This document shows positions 5,171-12,366 of a stretch of DNA of 12,366 nt, one piece after another. Position 1 is the stretch's first letter, and each line of letters opens with the position of its first letter. Below the pieces are notes generated by a model. It did not search any database, was not told the DNA's origin, and saw only the letters and a list, made by a program, of their open reading frames with translations. The stretch lies in the NCBI GenBank assembly GCA_937889795.1, contig CALBZH010000595.1, forward strand, positions 1 to 12,366, given 5' to 3'. Source of the stretch: an uncultured Syntrophobacteraceae bacterium (GTDB lineage: Bacteria > Desulfobacterota > Syntrophobacteria > Syntrophobacterales > Syntrophobacteraceae). Both the position numbers and the translations under genes were made by a program.

Positions 5171-6405
5171 AGAATCGCTTGGAGGACTACGCAAAGATCG
5201 TCGGTGAAGACGTTATCGATCAGATTCGGCAGCTGGCTCAACTCCTCGAGGGAGCGAAAGTCATCCATGTGAACTCCACCAAGGAAGGCGGAGGTGTCGC
5301 TGAAATCCTTCAGTGGCTCATCCCGCTCAAGCGTCAGCTGGGGCTCGACGTGCAGTGGAGAGTGATACGGGGAGAGGAAAGCTTTTACGAATGCACCAAG
5401 AGCTTCCATAACGCACTCCAGGGCAATCGCGTTCCGATACCCGAGTCGCTCCTCCGGGCCTACGAGGAGACGAATCGAAAGAACGCGGAAGAAATGCGCG
5501 ACGAGCTCGAAAGCGCCGATTTCGTCTTCATCCACGATCCACAGCCTGCTCCGTTCCTCCAGTTTTGTCCCAACCGCAAGGGAAAATGGATCTGGCGCTG
5601 CCATATCGACGTGAGCCATCCGTTCCGCCCCGTGTGGAAATACCTCCGTGGGTTCGTCCAAGGCTACGATGCAAGCATCTGGTCCCTGTCGGAGTTCGCG
5701 CAGCCCCTGCCCCACCCAGCCTACTTGATCACCCCGAGCATCGATCCTCTGAGCGAGAAGAACATGGAGATTTCGCAGGTAGAGATTGCGGACGCACGCG
5801 AGCGATTTCACTTGGATCCCTTCAGGCCCATTGTGGTGCAGGTCTCGCGCTTCGATCGGTTCAAAGATCCCGTGGGAGCCATTCAAGCCTGCCGGCTCGC
5901 CAAGAAGTTCACCCCCTTCCAGCTCGTCCTGGCAGGCGGGGGAGCCACCGACGACCCGGAGGGAGCGCGCATGCATCAGGAGGTCGCAGATGCGGCAGAG
6001 GGTGACCCGGACATCCATGTCTTGCTGCTTCCCTCCGACGCCCACCGCACCATCAATGCCCTTCAGCGCATCGCGGATATCGTGCTTCAGAAGTCGACCC
6101 GGGAGGGTTTCGGGCTGACCGTCACGGAGGCGCTCTGGAAGGGAAAGCCGGTAATCGGCGGTGATACGGGCGGCATTCGCCTCCAGGTCATCAATCATCA
6201 TACGGGATTCCTGGTCAGCACCCCTGAGGGAGCGGCCAATCGAATCCGCTATTTGCTCAGGCACAGAGGCAAGCTTGAGGAAATGGGCCTAAAAGCAAGA
6301 CAGCTCGTGCTGGAGAATTTTCTGCTGACCCGGCACCTCCGGGAATACCTGACACTCATGGTCGGGATTACTCATGGCAGCCAGGAGCGAATCGAGCTCT
6401 TCTAA
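5167..6405 (+). CDS. treT: Trehalose synthase TreT (GT4 trehalose glycosyltransferring synthase)
   Basis: The 412-residue GT-B enzyme (EC 2.4.1.245) joins glucose from an NDP-glucose donor to free glucose, giving trehalose; some family members run in both directions. It closely follows my memory of the Pyrococcus/Thermococcus TreT. Matching stretches include HVNSTKEGGGVAEIL (34-48), TKSFHNALQGN, IHDPQPAP (122-129), WRCHID (143-148), PSIDPLSEKN, and the GT4 donor-site motif REGFGLTVTEALW with E313 and E321 followed by KPVIGGDTGGI. Length is the same as in archaeal homologues (about 410-415). ATG at 5167 overlaps the previous stop by four bases, with AAGGA just before. The 3' end overlaps treZ by 32 bases. 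The close archaeal resemblance fits the known spread of treT between archaea and bacteria. Confidence 0.95.
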   Translation: MKNRLEDYAKIVGEDVIDQIRQLAQLLEGAKVIHVNSTKEGGGVAEILQWLIPLKRQLGLDVQWRVIRGEESFYECTKSFHNALQGNRVPIPESLLRAYEETNRKNAEEMRDELESADFVFIHDPQPAPFLQFCPNRKGKWIWRCHIDVSHPFRPVWKYLRGFVQGYDASIWSLSEFAQPLPHPAYLITPSIDPLSEKNMEISQVEIADARERFHLDPFRPIVVQVSRFDRFKDPVGAIQACRLAKKFTPFQLVLAGGGATDDPEGARMHQEVADAAEGDPDIHVLLLPSDAHRTINALQRIADIVLQKSTREGFGLTVTEALWKGKPVIGGDTGGIRLQVINHHTGFLVSTPEGAANRIRYLLRHRGKLEEMGLKARQLVLENFLLTRHLREYLTLMVGITHGSQERIELF

Positions 6406-8275
6406 CGGATGGGAGCACCTGGCGGCAGAGCCACGGAAGCTCGGGGCCGACTACCGGGACGATGGGAGCTGCCGCTTCACGGTGTGGGCGCCGTTGCGAC
6501 GCCAGGTGGCTGTGCACGTCCTTTCTCCCCACGAAACGCTCATCGCGATGCACGGTGCACCCCGGGGGTACTGGTGGATCGACGCCGAAGACGTGGCTCC
6601 CGGAACGCTGTACCTGTTTCGCCTGGATGATGCCATTGAAAGGCCGGACCCAGCCTCGCATTCCCAGCCAATGGGCGTCCATGGCCCATCTGAGGTGATT
6701 GATCACCGGTCCTTCGCCTGGGGGGATCACTCGTGGCAGGGCCTGGGGCTTTCCCGAATGATCCTCTATGAGATCCACGCCGGGACGTTCAGCGGCGAAG
6801 GGACGCTTGACGCCATTATTCCCCGCCTGGAAGCGCTCAAGGAGCTCGGCGTCAACACCCTCGCCTTGATGCCGCTCGCCCAGTTTCCCGGCGGGCGAAA
6901 CTGGGGCTATGACGGCGTCTTCCCATTTGCCGTTCAAAACACCTATGGCGGCCCCGCTTCCCTCAAGCGACTGGTCAACGCGTGTCACGGTATGGGAATG
7001 GCCGTCGTGCTGGACGTGGTCTACAACCACCTGGGGCCGGAGGGAAATTACCTCTGGGCTTTTGGCCCCTATTTCACGGACAAGTACCGCTCGCCGTGGG
7101 GGACCACCATCAATTTTGACGACGCCCACAGTGACGAGGTTCGGCGCTTTTTTGTCGACAACGCGCTGTTTTGGCTCACGGAATATCATGTGGATGGGCT
7201 GCGGCTGGATGCCATCCATGCGATCGTGGATATGAGCGCGAAGCCTTTCTTGCAGGCGCTTTCCGCCAGCGTCGCCGCCCACGCCGCAACGGTCGGAAGG
7301 CCGTGCCATGTGATTGCGGAAAGTGATCTGAACGATGTCAGGGTCCTCATTCCCGAAGCTCAAAACGGCCTGGGCCTGGACGCCCAGTGGTCTGACGACT
7401 TTCATCACAGCCTGCACGCGTTGCTGACCGGCGAGCGGCAGGGCTACTACGCGGACTTCGGTCGCGTCGGCGACCTTGTTAGAGCGCTACAGGAGGGATT
7501 TGTCTATTCGGGACAATACTCCGTCTTCCGGAGACGTCGGCACGGAAGCCCATCCGGGTCGAGACCGGCGAGCCAGTTTGTCGTCTTCTCCCAGAACCAC
7601 GATCAAGCGGGCAACCGGGCCCTCGGGGAACGACTCTCCACACTCGTGGACCTGGAAAGCCTCAAGCTCGCTGCGGGCGTTGTGCTCCTTTCTCCTTACA
7701 TTCCCCTTCTGTTCATGGGGGAAGAATACGGGGAGAAGGCTCCGTTCCTCTATTTTGTCAGCCATTCCGACGAAGCACTCGTGGAGTCCGTTCGAAGCGG
7801 CCGACGACAGGAATTCAAATTGGCCGTTGGGGATGGCGTGATTCCCGATCCCCAAAGTCCGGAGACGTTCGCTCGCTCGAAAATCAACTGGGAGCTGCGC
7901 CAGGAAGGTCTCCACCACATCCTCTGCCGCTATTACAGGGAATTGGTCCACATTCGGACACGCTTCTCGGCATTCTCCGTCGACAACGGCGAGAACCGCG
8001 AGGCGTGGAGACTGGAAGCGCAATCCGTCATCGTGGCTCGACGGTGGACGGCGGGTCTCAGTCATGAAGCCTTATGCCTATTCAACTTTGAGCAGGACGA
8101 TATCTTGGTTTCTCAAGCAGAATCCTTCTTGGGTGGATCTTGGCACAGGGTCCTGGACTCCTCCGATGAGCGATGGGCCGGGCCGGGCAACGAACCTTTC
8201 CGGGTGAGCGAGCCAGACATCCAGATTCCGATGCGAAGGAGAAGCGTGCAGCTGTATGTGAAGGGGAGCCCTTGA
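6374..8275 (+). CDS. treZ: Maltooligosyltrehalose trehalohydrolase TreZ (GH13)
   Basis: The 633-residue cytoplasmic GH13 enzyme (EC 3.2.1.141) releases trehalose from the maltooligosyltrehalose made by TreY. An N-terminal beta-sandwich (about 23-110, with LGADYRDDGSCRFTVWAP) precedes the catalytic barrel, which opens with LYEIHAGTFSGEGT. GH13 residues are intact: nucleophile D279 in VDGLRLDAIHAI, acid/base E316 in HVIAESDLND, and third carboxylate D410 in FSQNHDQAGN. YDGVFPFAVQNTYGG and FMGEEYGE are typical of TreZ, and a C-terminal beta domain closes the protein. ATG at 6374 lies inside the end of treT. No other ATG, GTG or TTG occurs in frame before the conserved domain, so this start is favoured even though its Shine-Dalgarno is weak and coupling to treT translation is likely. 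The first 22 residues are Ser-rich and unconserved. Confidence 0.95.
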   Translation: MAARSESSSSNGWEHLAAEPRKLGADYRDDGSCRFTVWAPLRRQVAVHVLSPHETLIAMHGAPRGYWWIDAEDVAPGTLYLFRLDDAIERPDPASHSQPMGVHGPSEVIDHRSFAWGDHSWQGLGLSRMILYEIHAGTFSGEGTLDAIIPRLEALKELGVNTLALMPLAQFPGGRNWGYDGVFPFAVQNTYGGPASLKRLVNACHGMGMAVVLDVVYNHLGPEGNYLWAFGPYFTDKYRSPWGTTINFDDAHSDEVRRFFVDNALFWLTEYHVDGLRLDAIHAIVDMSAKPFLQALSASVAAHAATVGRPCHVIAESDLNDVRVLIPEAQNGLGLDAQWSDDFHHSLHALLTGERQGYYADFGRVGDLVRALQEGFVYSGQYSVFRRRRHGSPSGSRPASQFVVFSQNHDQAGNRALGERLSTLVDLESLKLAAGVVLLSPYIPLLFMGEEYGEKAPFLYFVSHSDEALVESVRSGRRQEFKLAVGDGVIPDPQSPETFARSKINWELRQEGLHHILCRYYRELVHIRTRFSAFSVDNGENREAWRLEAQSVIVARRWTAGLSHEALCLFNFEQDDILVSQAESFLGGSWHRVLDSSDERWAGPGNEPFRVSEPDIQIPMRRRSVQLYVKGSP

Positions 8276-8277
8276 CG

Positions 8278-10698
8278 ATGCCTCGTTACATCACCATCCA
8301 TGGTCACTTCTACCAGCCGCCGCGTGAAAACCCTTGGCTGGAGGAAATCGAGCTCCAGGATTCGGCTTTTCCCTATCATGACTGGAACGAGAAGATCGCA
8401 GCCCAGTGCTACGCTCCCAACGCCGCCTCCCGGATTCTTGACCCGGATCATCGCATCATCCAGATCGTGAACAATTACTCCAAAATGAGCTTCAACTTCG
8501 GTCCAACGCTCCTCCAATGGCTGGAAAGACACCGGCCAGACACGTACGGAGCGATCCTGGAAGCCGACCAGCTGAGTCGCGAGCGCTTTTCAGGGCATGG
8601 ATCCGCCCTGGCTCAAGCCTATAGCCACATGATCATGCCCCTCGCCAACAAGCGCGACAAGCTCACCCAGGTGTTGTGGGGCCTTGCGGATTTCAGAAGA
8701 CGCTTTGGGAGAGATGCGGAGGGCATGTGGCTCCCGGAGACGGCCGTCGACCTGGAGACGCTCGATATCCTGTCCCAGGAGGGAATTCGGTTTACCATCC
8801 TGGCCCCGAGACAGGCCCAACGGGTCCGCGGGATGTTGAAAGACGAGTCTTGGCAGGACGTCAGCGACCAGCGGATCGATCCCTCCATGGCATACCGGTG
8901 TGAACTTCCCTCCGGGCAGGCGATCAGCCTCTTTTTCTACGATGGCCCCATATCCCAGGAGATTGCCTTCGGCGGCCTTCTGCAAAACGGCGAAGCGTTC
9001 GCTCAGCGATTTCTGGAAAGCTATTCCGAGGAGCGACCGTGGCCCCAGCTGCTCCACGTGGCGGTGGACGGAGAGACGTTTGGGCATCATCAGCGCCACG
9101 GGGACATGGCTCTCGCCTACTGCCTCCACTACATTGAATCGCATGACCTGGCGCAGCTCACGAACTACGGGGAATACCTCGAAAACCACCCCCCCACACA
9201 CAGGGTCGAAATCTGGGAGCGCTCGTCCTGGAGCTGCGTCCATGGGGTCGAGCGGTGGCGAGAGGATTGCGGCTGCTCGTCGGGAATGCACCCGGGGTGG
9301 AGCCAGGCATGGCGAAAGCCCCTTCGCGAGTCACTCGACTGGCTTCGAGACGAAGCCATTTCGATTTTTGAGGCGATCGCGCCGGATCTCCTGCACTCAC
9401 CTTGGGAGGCGCGGAATGCATACTGGGATGTCGTTGTCGACAGATCCGCGGACAACGTGGATCGTTTCCTGGAGAAACATGCCTTGAGGGATCTGAGTCG
9501 GGCGGAGCGGACCGCGGCGATTGAGCTCCTCGAAATGCAGCGGAATGCGATGCTCATGTTCACGAGCTGCGGGTGGTTTTTCGACGAGATTTCAGGCATC
9601 GAGAGCGTTCAGATTCTGCAGTATGCCGCGAGAGTCATTCAATACTGCGAGCGGCTGAGCAGGAATTCCATCGAAGGGGCTTTCCTGGAGCGACTCGGAC
9701 GGATCCCGAGCAACCTTCACCACAATGCCGTTGATGTGTACTCGTTCTTTGTGAAACCGGCTCGCCTGGACCTGCTTCGAGTGGGAGTCCATTATGCGGT
9801 TTCATCCCTCTTTCACGACTATTCCAACGAAGTTGAAATCTATTGCTATTCCATCCATAGAATAAAGCACGATGTGAATCAAGCGGGAAAGCTTAAGTTA
9901 GCAATAGGGCAAGCCAGAGTTGTATCTCGGATAACGATGCGAGAAGAACACGTTAGTTATGCTGTATTACACCTTGGGGATCATAATATAAATGGTGGTG
10001 TGCGTGAATTTAAGGGAGAAGATGCCTTTAGTCTCATGTCATCTGACATCCTGAAGAGCTTTCATCGAGCAGATATTCCTGAAATTATCCGTCTCATGGA
10101 CAAGCATTTTGAAAGCAACAACTTCTCGGTATGGCATTTGTTCAGGGATGAGCAACGTAAGATCATCGATCAAATTCTTGAATTTACCTACACCGAGGTT
10201 GAGTCTTCATATAGAAGAATTTTTGAGAATTGCCACGCCATCATGAATTTCATCACGGGTCTGCGCGTCCCCGTACCCAAGTTCCTCCTGGTCGCGGCGG
10301 AGGTCATCACCAATCTGGACTTGAGACGGTTGTTTGAGTCGGGAGATCCGGACATCGAAAAACTCGAATCGCTGATTCAGGTCACGCGCTTCCTGCAGCT
10401 CGATATCGACCGGGAGATGGTCGGATTCCGGGCAACCGCCTGGATCAACGGTGCCATGGCAGCCCTCCAGGAGCGTCCGAGCTTGGAGCTGGCCTCAAAG
10501 ATCGGAACTGTGCTTCGCCTTCTCGCTTCCTTGGAGGTCCCCCTCGATTTGTGGCTCGCTCAGAATATCTTCTTCTCCTTGGGAGAGCCCCTCCAAGAGG
10601 AAATGCCCAGCACGACAACGGACGAGGAGCGAGCGGGGCAATTGTGGAAGGAAGCGATGGGAGAGCTTGCCCGGCAACTGAATGTGACGCTCCCATGA
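8278..10698 (+). CDS. GH57 alpha-glucan-active glycoside hydrolase, DUF3536 type
   Basis: The 806-residue cytoplasmic product has an N-terminal GH57 barrel and a long C-terminal DUF3536-like helical region. GH57 motifs occur in order: HGHFYQPP (8-15), GHGSALAQAYSHMIMPLA, GMWLPETAVD with predicted nucleophile E154, and VAVDGETFGHHQRHGD with predicted acid D264. The family includes alpha-amylases, branching enzymes, 4-alpha-glucanotransferases and amylopullulanases; this subtype is not characterised to my knowledge. Its place between treZ and treY suggests it processes alpha-glucan for TreY. The ATG at 8278 is preferred: it is two bases after the treZ stop, preceded by AGGGGAGC, and directly starts the conserved MPRYITIHGHFYQP. 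An in-frame upstream start at 8173 would sit inside treZ and add 35 unconserved residues. Codons 522-661 use AT-rich synonyms unlike the rest. The stop overlaps treY by four bases. Confidence 0.92.
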   Translation: MPRYITIHGHFYQPPRENPWLEEIELQDSAFPYHDWNEKIAAQCYAPNAASRILDPDHRIIQIVNNYSKMSFNFGPTLLQWLERHRPDTYGAILEADQLSRERFSGHGSALAQAYSHMIMPLANKRDKLTQVLWGLADFRRRFGRDAEGMWLPETAVDLETLDILSQEGIRFTILAPRQAQRVRGMLKDESWQDVSDQRIDPSMAYRCELPSGQAISLFFYDGPISQEIAFGGLLQNGEAFAQRFLESYSEERPWPQLLHVAVDGETFGHHQRHGDMALAYCLHYIESHDLAQLTNYGEYLENHPPTHRVEIWERSSWSCVHGVERWREDCGCSSGMHPGWSQAWRKPLRESLDWLRDEAISIFEAIAPDLLHSPWEARNAYWDVVVDRSADNVDRFLEKHALRDLSRAERTAAIELLEMQRNAMLMFTSCGWFFDEISGIESVQILQYAARVIQYCERLSRNSIEGAFLERLGRIPSNLHHNAVDVYSFFVKPARLDLLRVGVHYAVSSLFHDYSNEVEIYCYSIHRIKHDVNQAGKLKLAIGQARVVSRITMREEHVSYAVLHLGDHNINGGVREFKGEDAFSLMSSDILKSFHRADIPEIIRLMDKHFESNNFSVWHLFRDEQRKIIDQILEFTYTEVESSYRRIFENCHAIMNFITGLRVPVPKFLLVAAEVITNLDLRRLFESGDPDIEKLESLIQVTRFLQLDIDREMVGFRATAWINGAMAALQERPSLELASKIGTVLRLLASLEVPLDLWLAQNIFFSLGEPLQEEMPSTTTDEERAGQLWKEAMGELARQLNVTLP
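9841..10260. other. AT-rich composition patch inside the GH57 gene
   Basis: By hand count, 170 of these 420 bases are G or C (about 40%), against 32 of 60 just before (9721-9780) and 39 of 60 just after (10261-10320). Rare-looking codons such as TTA, ATA and AAT cluster here. The reading frame and protein wording (HLGDHNINGGVREF) stay intact. The right border is sharp; the left fades from about 9790. Confidence 0.75.
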
Positions 10699-12366
10699 AG
10701 ATGATCCCTGCTTCGACATACCGGATTCAGCTCAACCCCGCTTTCGGGTTTGCCGAGGCTCGGAGGATCATTCCCTACCTTTCGAAGCTCGGCATATCTT
10801 GCTTGTATGCCTCCCCGATCTTCAAGGCCAAGCGGGGCAGCACCCACGGCTACGATGTGGTCGATCCGACGCGGGCCACGACGGAGCTCGGGTCGCCACA
10901 AGAGCTTGAAGCGCTTTTCATTGAAGTCAGGGTCCATGGAATGGGGTGGCTTCAAGACATCGTTCCCAACCACATGGCCTTTGACGCCGAGAACCAAATG
11001 CTCATCGACGTCCTCGAAAACGGTCCGAATTCCAAATACTATCCCTTCTTCGATGTCGAATGGGACCACCCGTACGAGGGAATCCGAGGACGACTGCTCG
11101 CCCCATTCCTGGGAGATTTTTATGGCGAATCCATCGAAGACGGCAGCATCCGATTGATGTATGACGAGGACGGCTTCGCGGCCACCTATTACGACAAGCG
11201 CTTCCCCATCAAGATCGAGTCCTATGCGGATCTCCTGACCCACAGGCTCGATGCACTCCGACAGCAAATGTCCCCCACCGATCCGGACCTCATCAAGCTT
11301 CACGGCATCCTGGGCGTTCTATACATCCTGAAGACGATGCCGCCCGGGATGGTCTCCGACGATCGGTACAGCCAAATTCGCTTCATAAAGGTCATGCTCT
11401 GGGAGCTCTACGATCAAAACGAGCTGGTTCGACAGCATGTCGATGACACGCTCGCGGTTCTCAACGACCGCCCCAACCGTACGGCCAGCATTGAATGGGT
11501 TGACAGCCTCCTCGGCGATCAGTTCTTTCGGCTTTCATACTGGAAAGTCGCTGTCGAAGAGATCAACTACAGACGGTTTTTCAACATCAATGATCTGATT
11601 TCCCTGAGGGTGGAAGAGCGAAGCGTTTTCGAAGCCACTCATTCCCTGATCTTTCAATGGATCCGTGAAGGAAAGATCAGTGGCATCCGGATCGATCATA
11701 TCGACGGCCTCTACAACCCCACGCAATATCTGGAGAGACTGGCAGAGCAGATCCCGGACACCTACACCGTGGTCGAGAAGATTCTGAGCAATGGAGAGCT
11801 CATCCCTGAATACTGGGCGGTTGACGGCACGACGGGGTATGATTTCATGAACGCTGTCAACGGTTTGCTCTGCAAAGGCGAAAATGAAAAGGCCTTGAGC
11901 CGCGTGTACTCGCGATTCACCGGGATGGACGCGCCGTTCGACCAGGTGGTTTATGAGAATAAGCGCTTCATTGCCCTGAGACGCATGGCTGGAGACATCG
12001 AAAACCTGGCTCATCTGGTCAAACAGCTCGCGGGCCGGTATCGACGGGGAAGCGACTTGACCCTCCTGGGCCTCAAGCGTGCGATCCTCGAGACTCTCTC
12101 CCTCCTTTCCGTCTACCGGACATACATCAATCCTGATTCCTATCGCAGCCAGGACCGCAGCATTGTCAAGGAAGCCATTGACAAGGCAAGGAGGCAGAAT
12201 CCGGAGTGGGCGCACGAACTGGCCTTCATCGACGACCTGCACAACCCCGAATTCCATGACAGCCTGCGGCCGGAAGACAGAGCGGGATGGCTCCATGCGG
12301 TCATGCGCTTCCAGCAGCTCACCGGCCCGCTCATGGCCAAGGGGTTCGAAGACACCGCCCTCTACG
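10695..12366 (+). CDS. treY: Maltooligosyltrehalose synthase TreY (GH13), 3'-truncated by window end
   Basis: The frame opens at ATG 10695 (ATGA overlap with the GH57 stop) and stays open to the window edge, giving about 557 codons of a protein that is usually 700-950 residues. TreY (EC 5.4.99.15) turns the reducing-end alpha-1,4 bond of a maltooligosaccharide into an alpha,alpha-1,1 bond, the substrate of TreZ. Signatures: STYRIQLNPAFGF at the start, LYASPIFKAKRGSTHGYDVVDP, DIVPNHMAFD, NYRRFFNINDL, GIRIDHIDGLYNP with predicted nucleophile D334, VVEKIL with predicted acid/base E361, TGYDFMN, and QLTGPLMAKGFEDTALY at the edge, where family members continue. The third carboxylate region and C-terminus lie beyond the window. 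No frameshift is seen. A second in-frame ATG at 10701 is an alternative start. Confidence 0.95.
   Translation, partial: MKMIPASTYRIQLNPAFGFAEARRIIPYLSKLGISCLYASPIFKAKRGSTHGYDVVDPTRATTELGSPQELEALFIEVRVHGMGWLQDIVPNHMAFDAENQMLIDVLENGPNSKYYPFFDVEWDHPYEGIRGRLLAPFLGDFYGESIEDGSIRLMYDEDGFAATYYDKRFPIKIESYADLLTHRLDALRQQMSPTDPDLIKLHGILGVLYILKTMPPGMVSDDRYSQIRFIKVMLWELYDQNELVRQHVDDTLAVLNDRPNRTASIEWVDSLLGDQFFRLSYWKVAVEEINYRRFFNINDLISLRVEERSVFEATHSLIFQWIREGKISGIRIDHIDGLYNPTQYLERLAEQIPDTYTVVEKILSNGELIPEYWAVDGTTGYDFMNAVNGLLCKGENEKALSRVYSRFTGMDAPFDQVVYENKRFIALRRMAGDIENLAHLVKQLAGRYRRGSDLTLLGLKRAILETLSLLSVYRTYINPDSYRSQDRSIVKEAIDKARRQNPEWAHELAFIDDLHNPEFHDSLRPEDRAGWLHAVMRFQQLTGPLMAKGFEDTALY

Noticed and set aside
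5149..7417. Long minus-strand open frames (371 and 349 codons) opposite treT and treZ
   Set aside because: They are antisense shadows common in GC-rich genes; the plus-strand proteins are unmistakable and the antisense products show no domain features.
8173..8277. Upstream start for the GH57 protein inside treZ
   Set aside because: The added residues are the out-of-frame reading of the treZ end; the ATG at 8278 begins the conserved domain and has a ribosome site.
8590..9291. Minus-strand open frame of 233 codons opposite the GH57 catalytic region
   Set aside because: Antisense shadow of conserved GH57 motifs with no ribosome site or family pattern noticed.

Overview
The window looks like chromosomal DNA of a GC-rich Gram-negative bacterium, most likely a Desulfobacterota (former Deltaproteobacteria) member related to Syntrophobacter. 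The hints are the mixture of a YfbR-type nucleotidase, an NtrC-family sigma-54 activator with Desulfobacterota-style receiver wording, exported rhodanese and SH3b proteins, and an archaeal-like TreT beside TreY and TreZ. The taxonomic guess is inference from protein flavour only. The first 46 bases are not biological: they are an untrimmed Illumina P7/index/read-2 adapter, so the true contig starts at base 47.

Left part (47-4289) is a set of mostly unrelated single genes: a 5'-truncated yfbR (5'-deoxynucleotidase, HD fold), an exported single-domain rhodanese, a short opposite-strand exported DUF5666-like protein with a perfect Shine-Dalgarno, an NtrC-family sigma-54 activator, and an exported double-SH3b protein. 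The activator's receiver domain has lost the phosphoacceptor Asp (N52) and other phosphorylation residues, but its AAA+ core keeps GAFTGA. A near-consensus sigma-54 promoter (TGGCACG-N4-TTGA) lies between the activator and the SH3b gene, which suggests a local regulator-target pair.

Right part (4508-12366) is one tight, co-directional trehalose / alpha-glucan operon: a DUF5752-like protein built of two homologous halves, TreT (GT4 trehalose glycosyltransferring synthase), TreZ (maltooligosyltrehalose trehalohydrolase), a GH57 alpha-glucan-active enzyme of the DUF3536 type, and TreY (maltooligosyltrehalose synthase, running off the right edge). Junctions are ATGA overlaps, a 32-base overlap or a 2-base gap, so the genes are probably co-transcribed and translationally coupled. 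TreY and TreZ make trehalose from the reducing ends of alpha-1,4-glucans; TreT makes (or reversibly breaks) trehalose from NDP-glucose and glucose. The GH57 enzyme probably trims or rearranges the glucan supply.

The GH57 gene contains an in-frame patch of about 420 bases that is clearly AT-richer than its surroundings, with an abrupt right border near 10260. It may be a homologous replacement from a lower-GC relative or an assembly chimera.

No tRNA, rRNA, CRISPR array, insertion sequence or phage gene was recognised. No stretch above 300 bases lacks a gene. The two longest gaps (1224-1513 and 1853-2145) hold a hairpin and a small direct repeat respectively, and otherwise nothing I can support. 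I did not find a clearly undescribed multi-gene system; the most unusual points are the two-repeat protein heading the trehalose operon, the phospho-dead activator with its adjacent sigma-54 promoter, and the composition patch.
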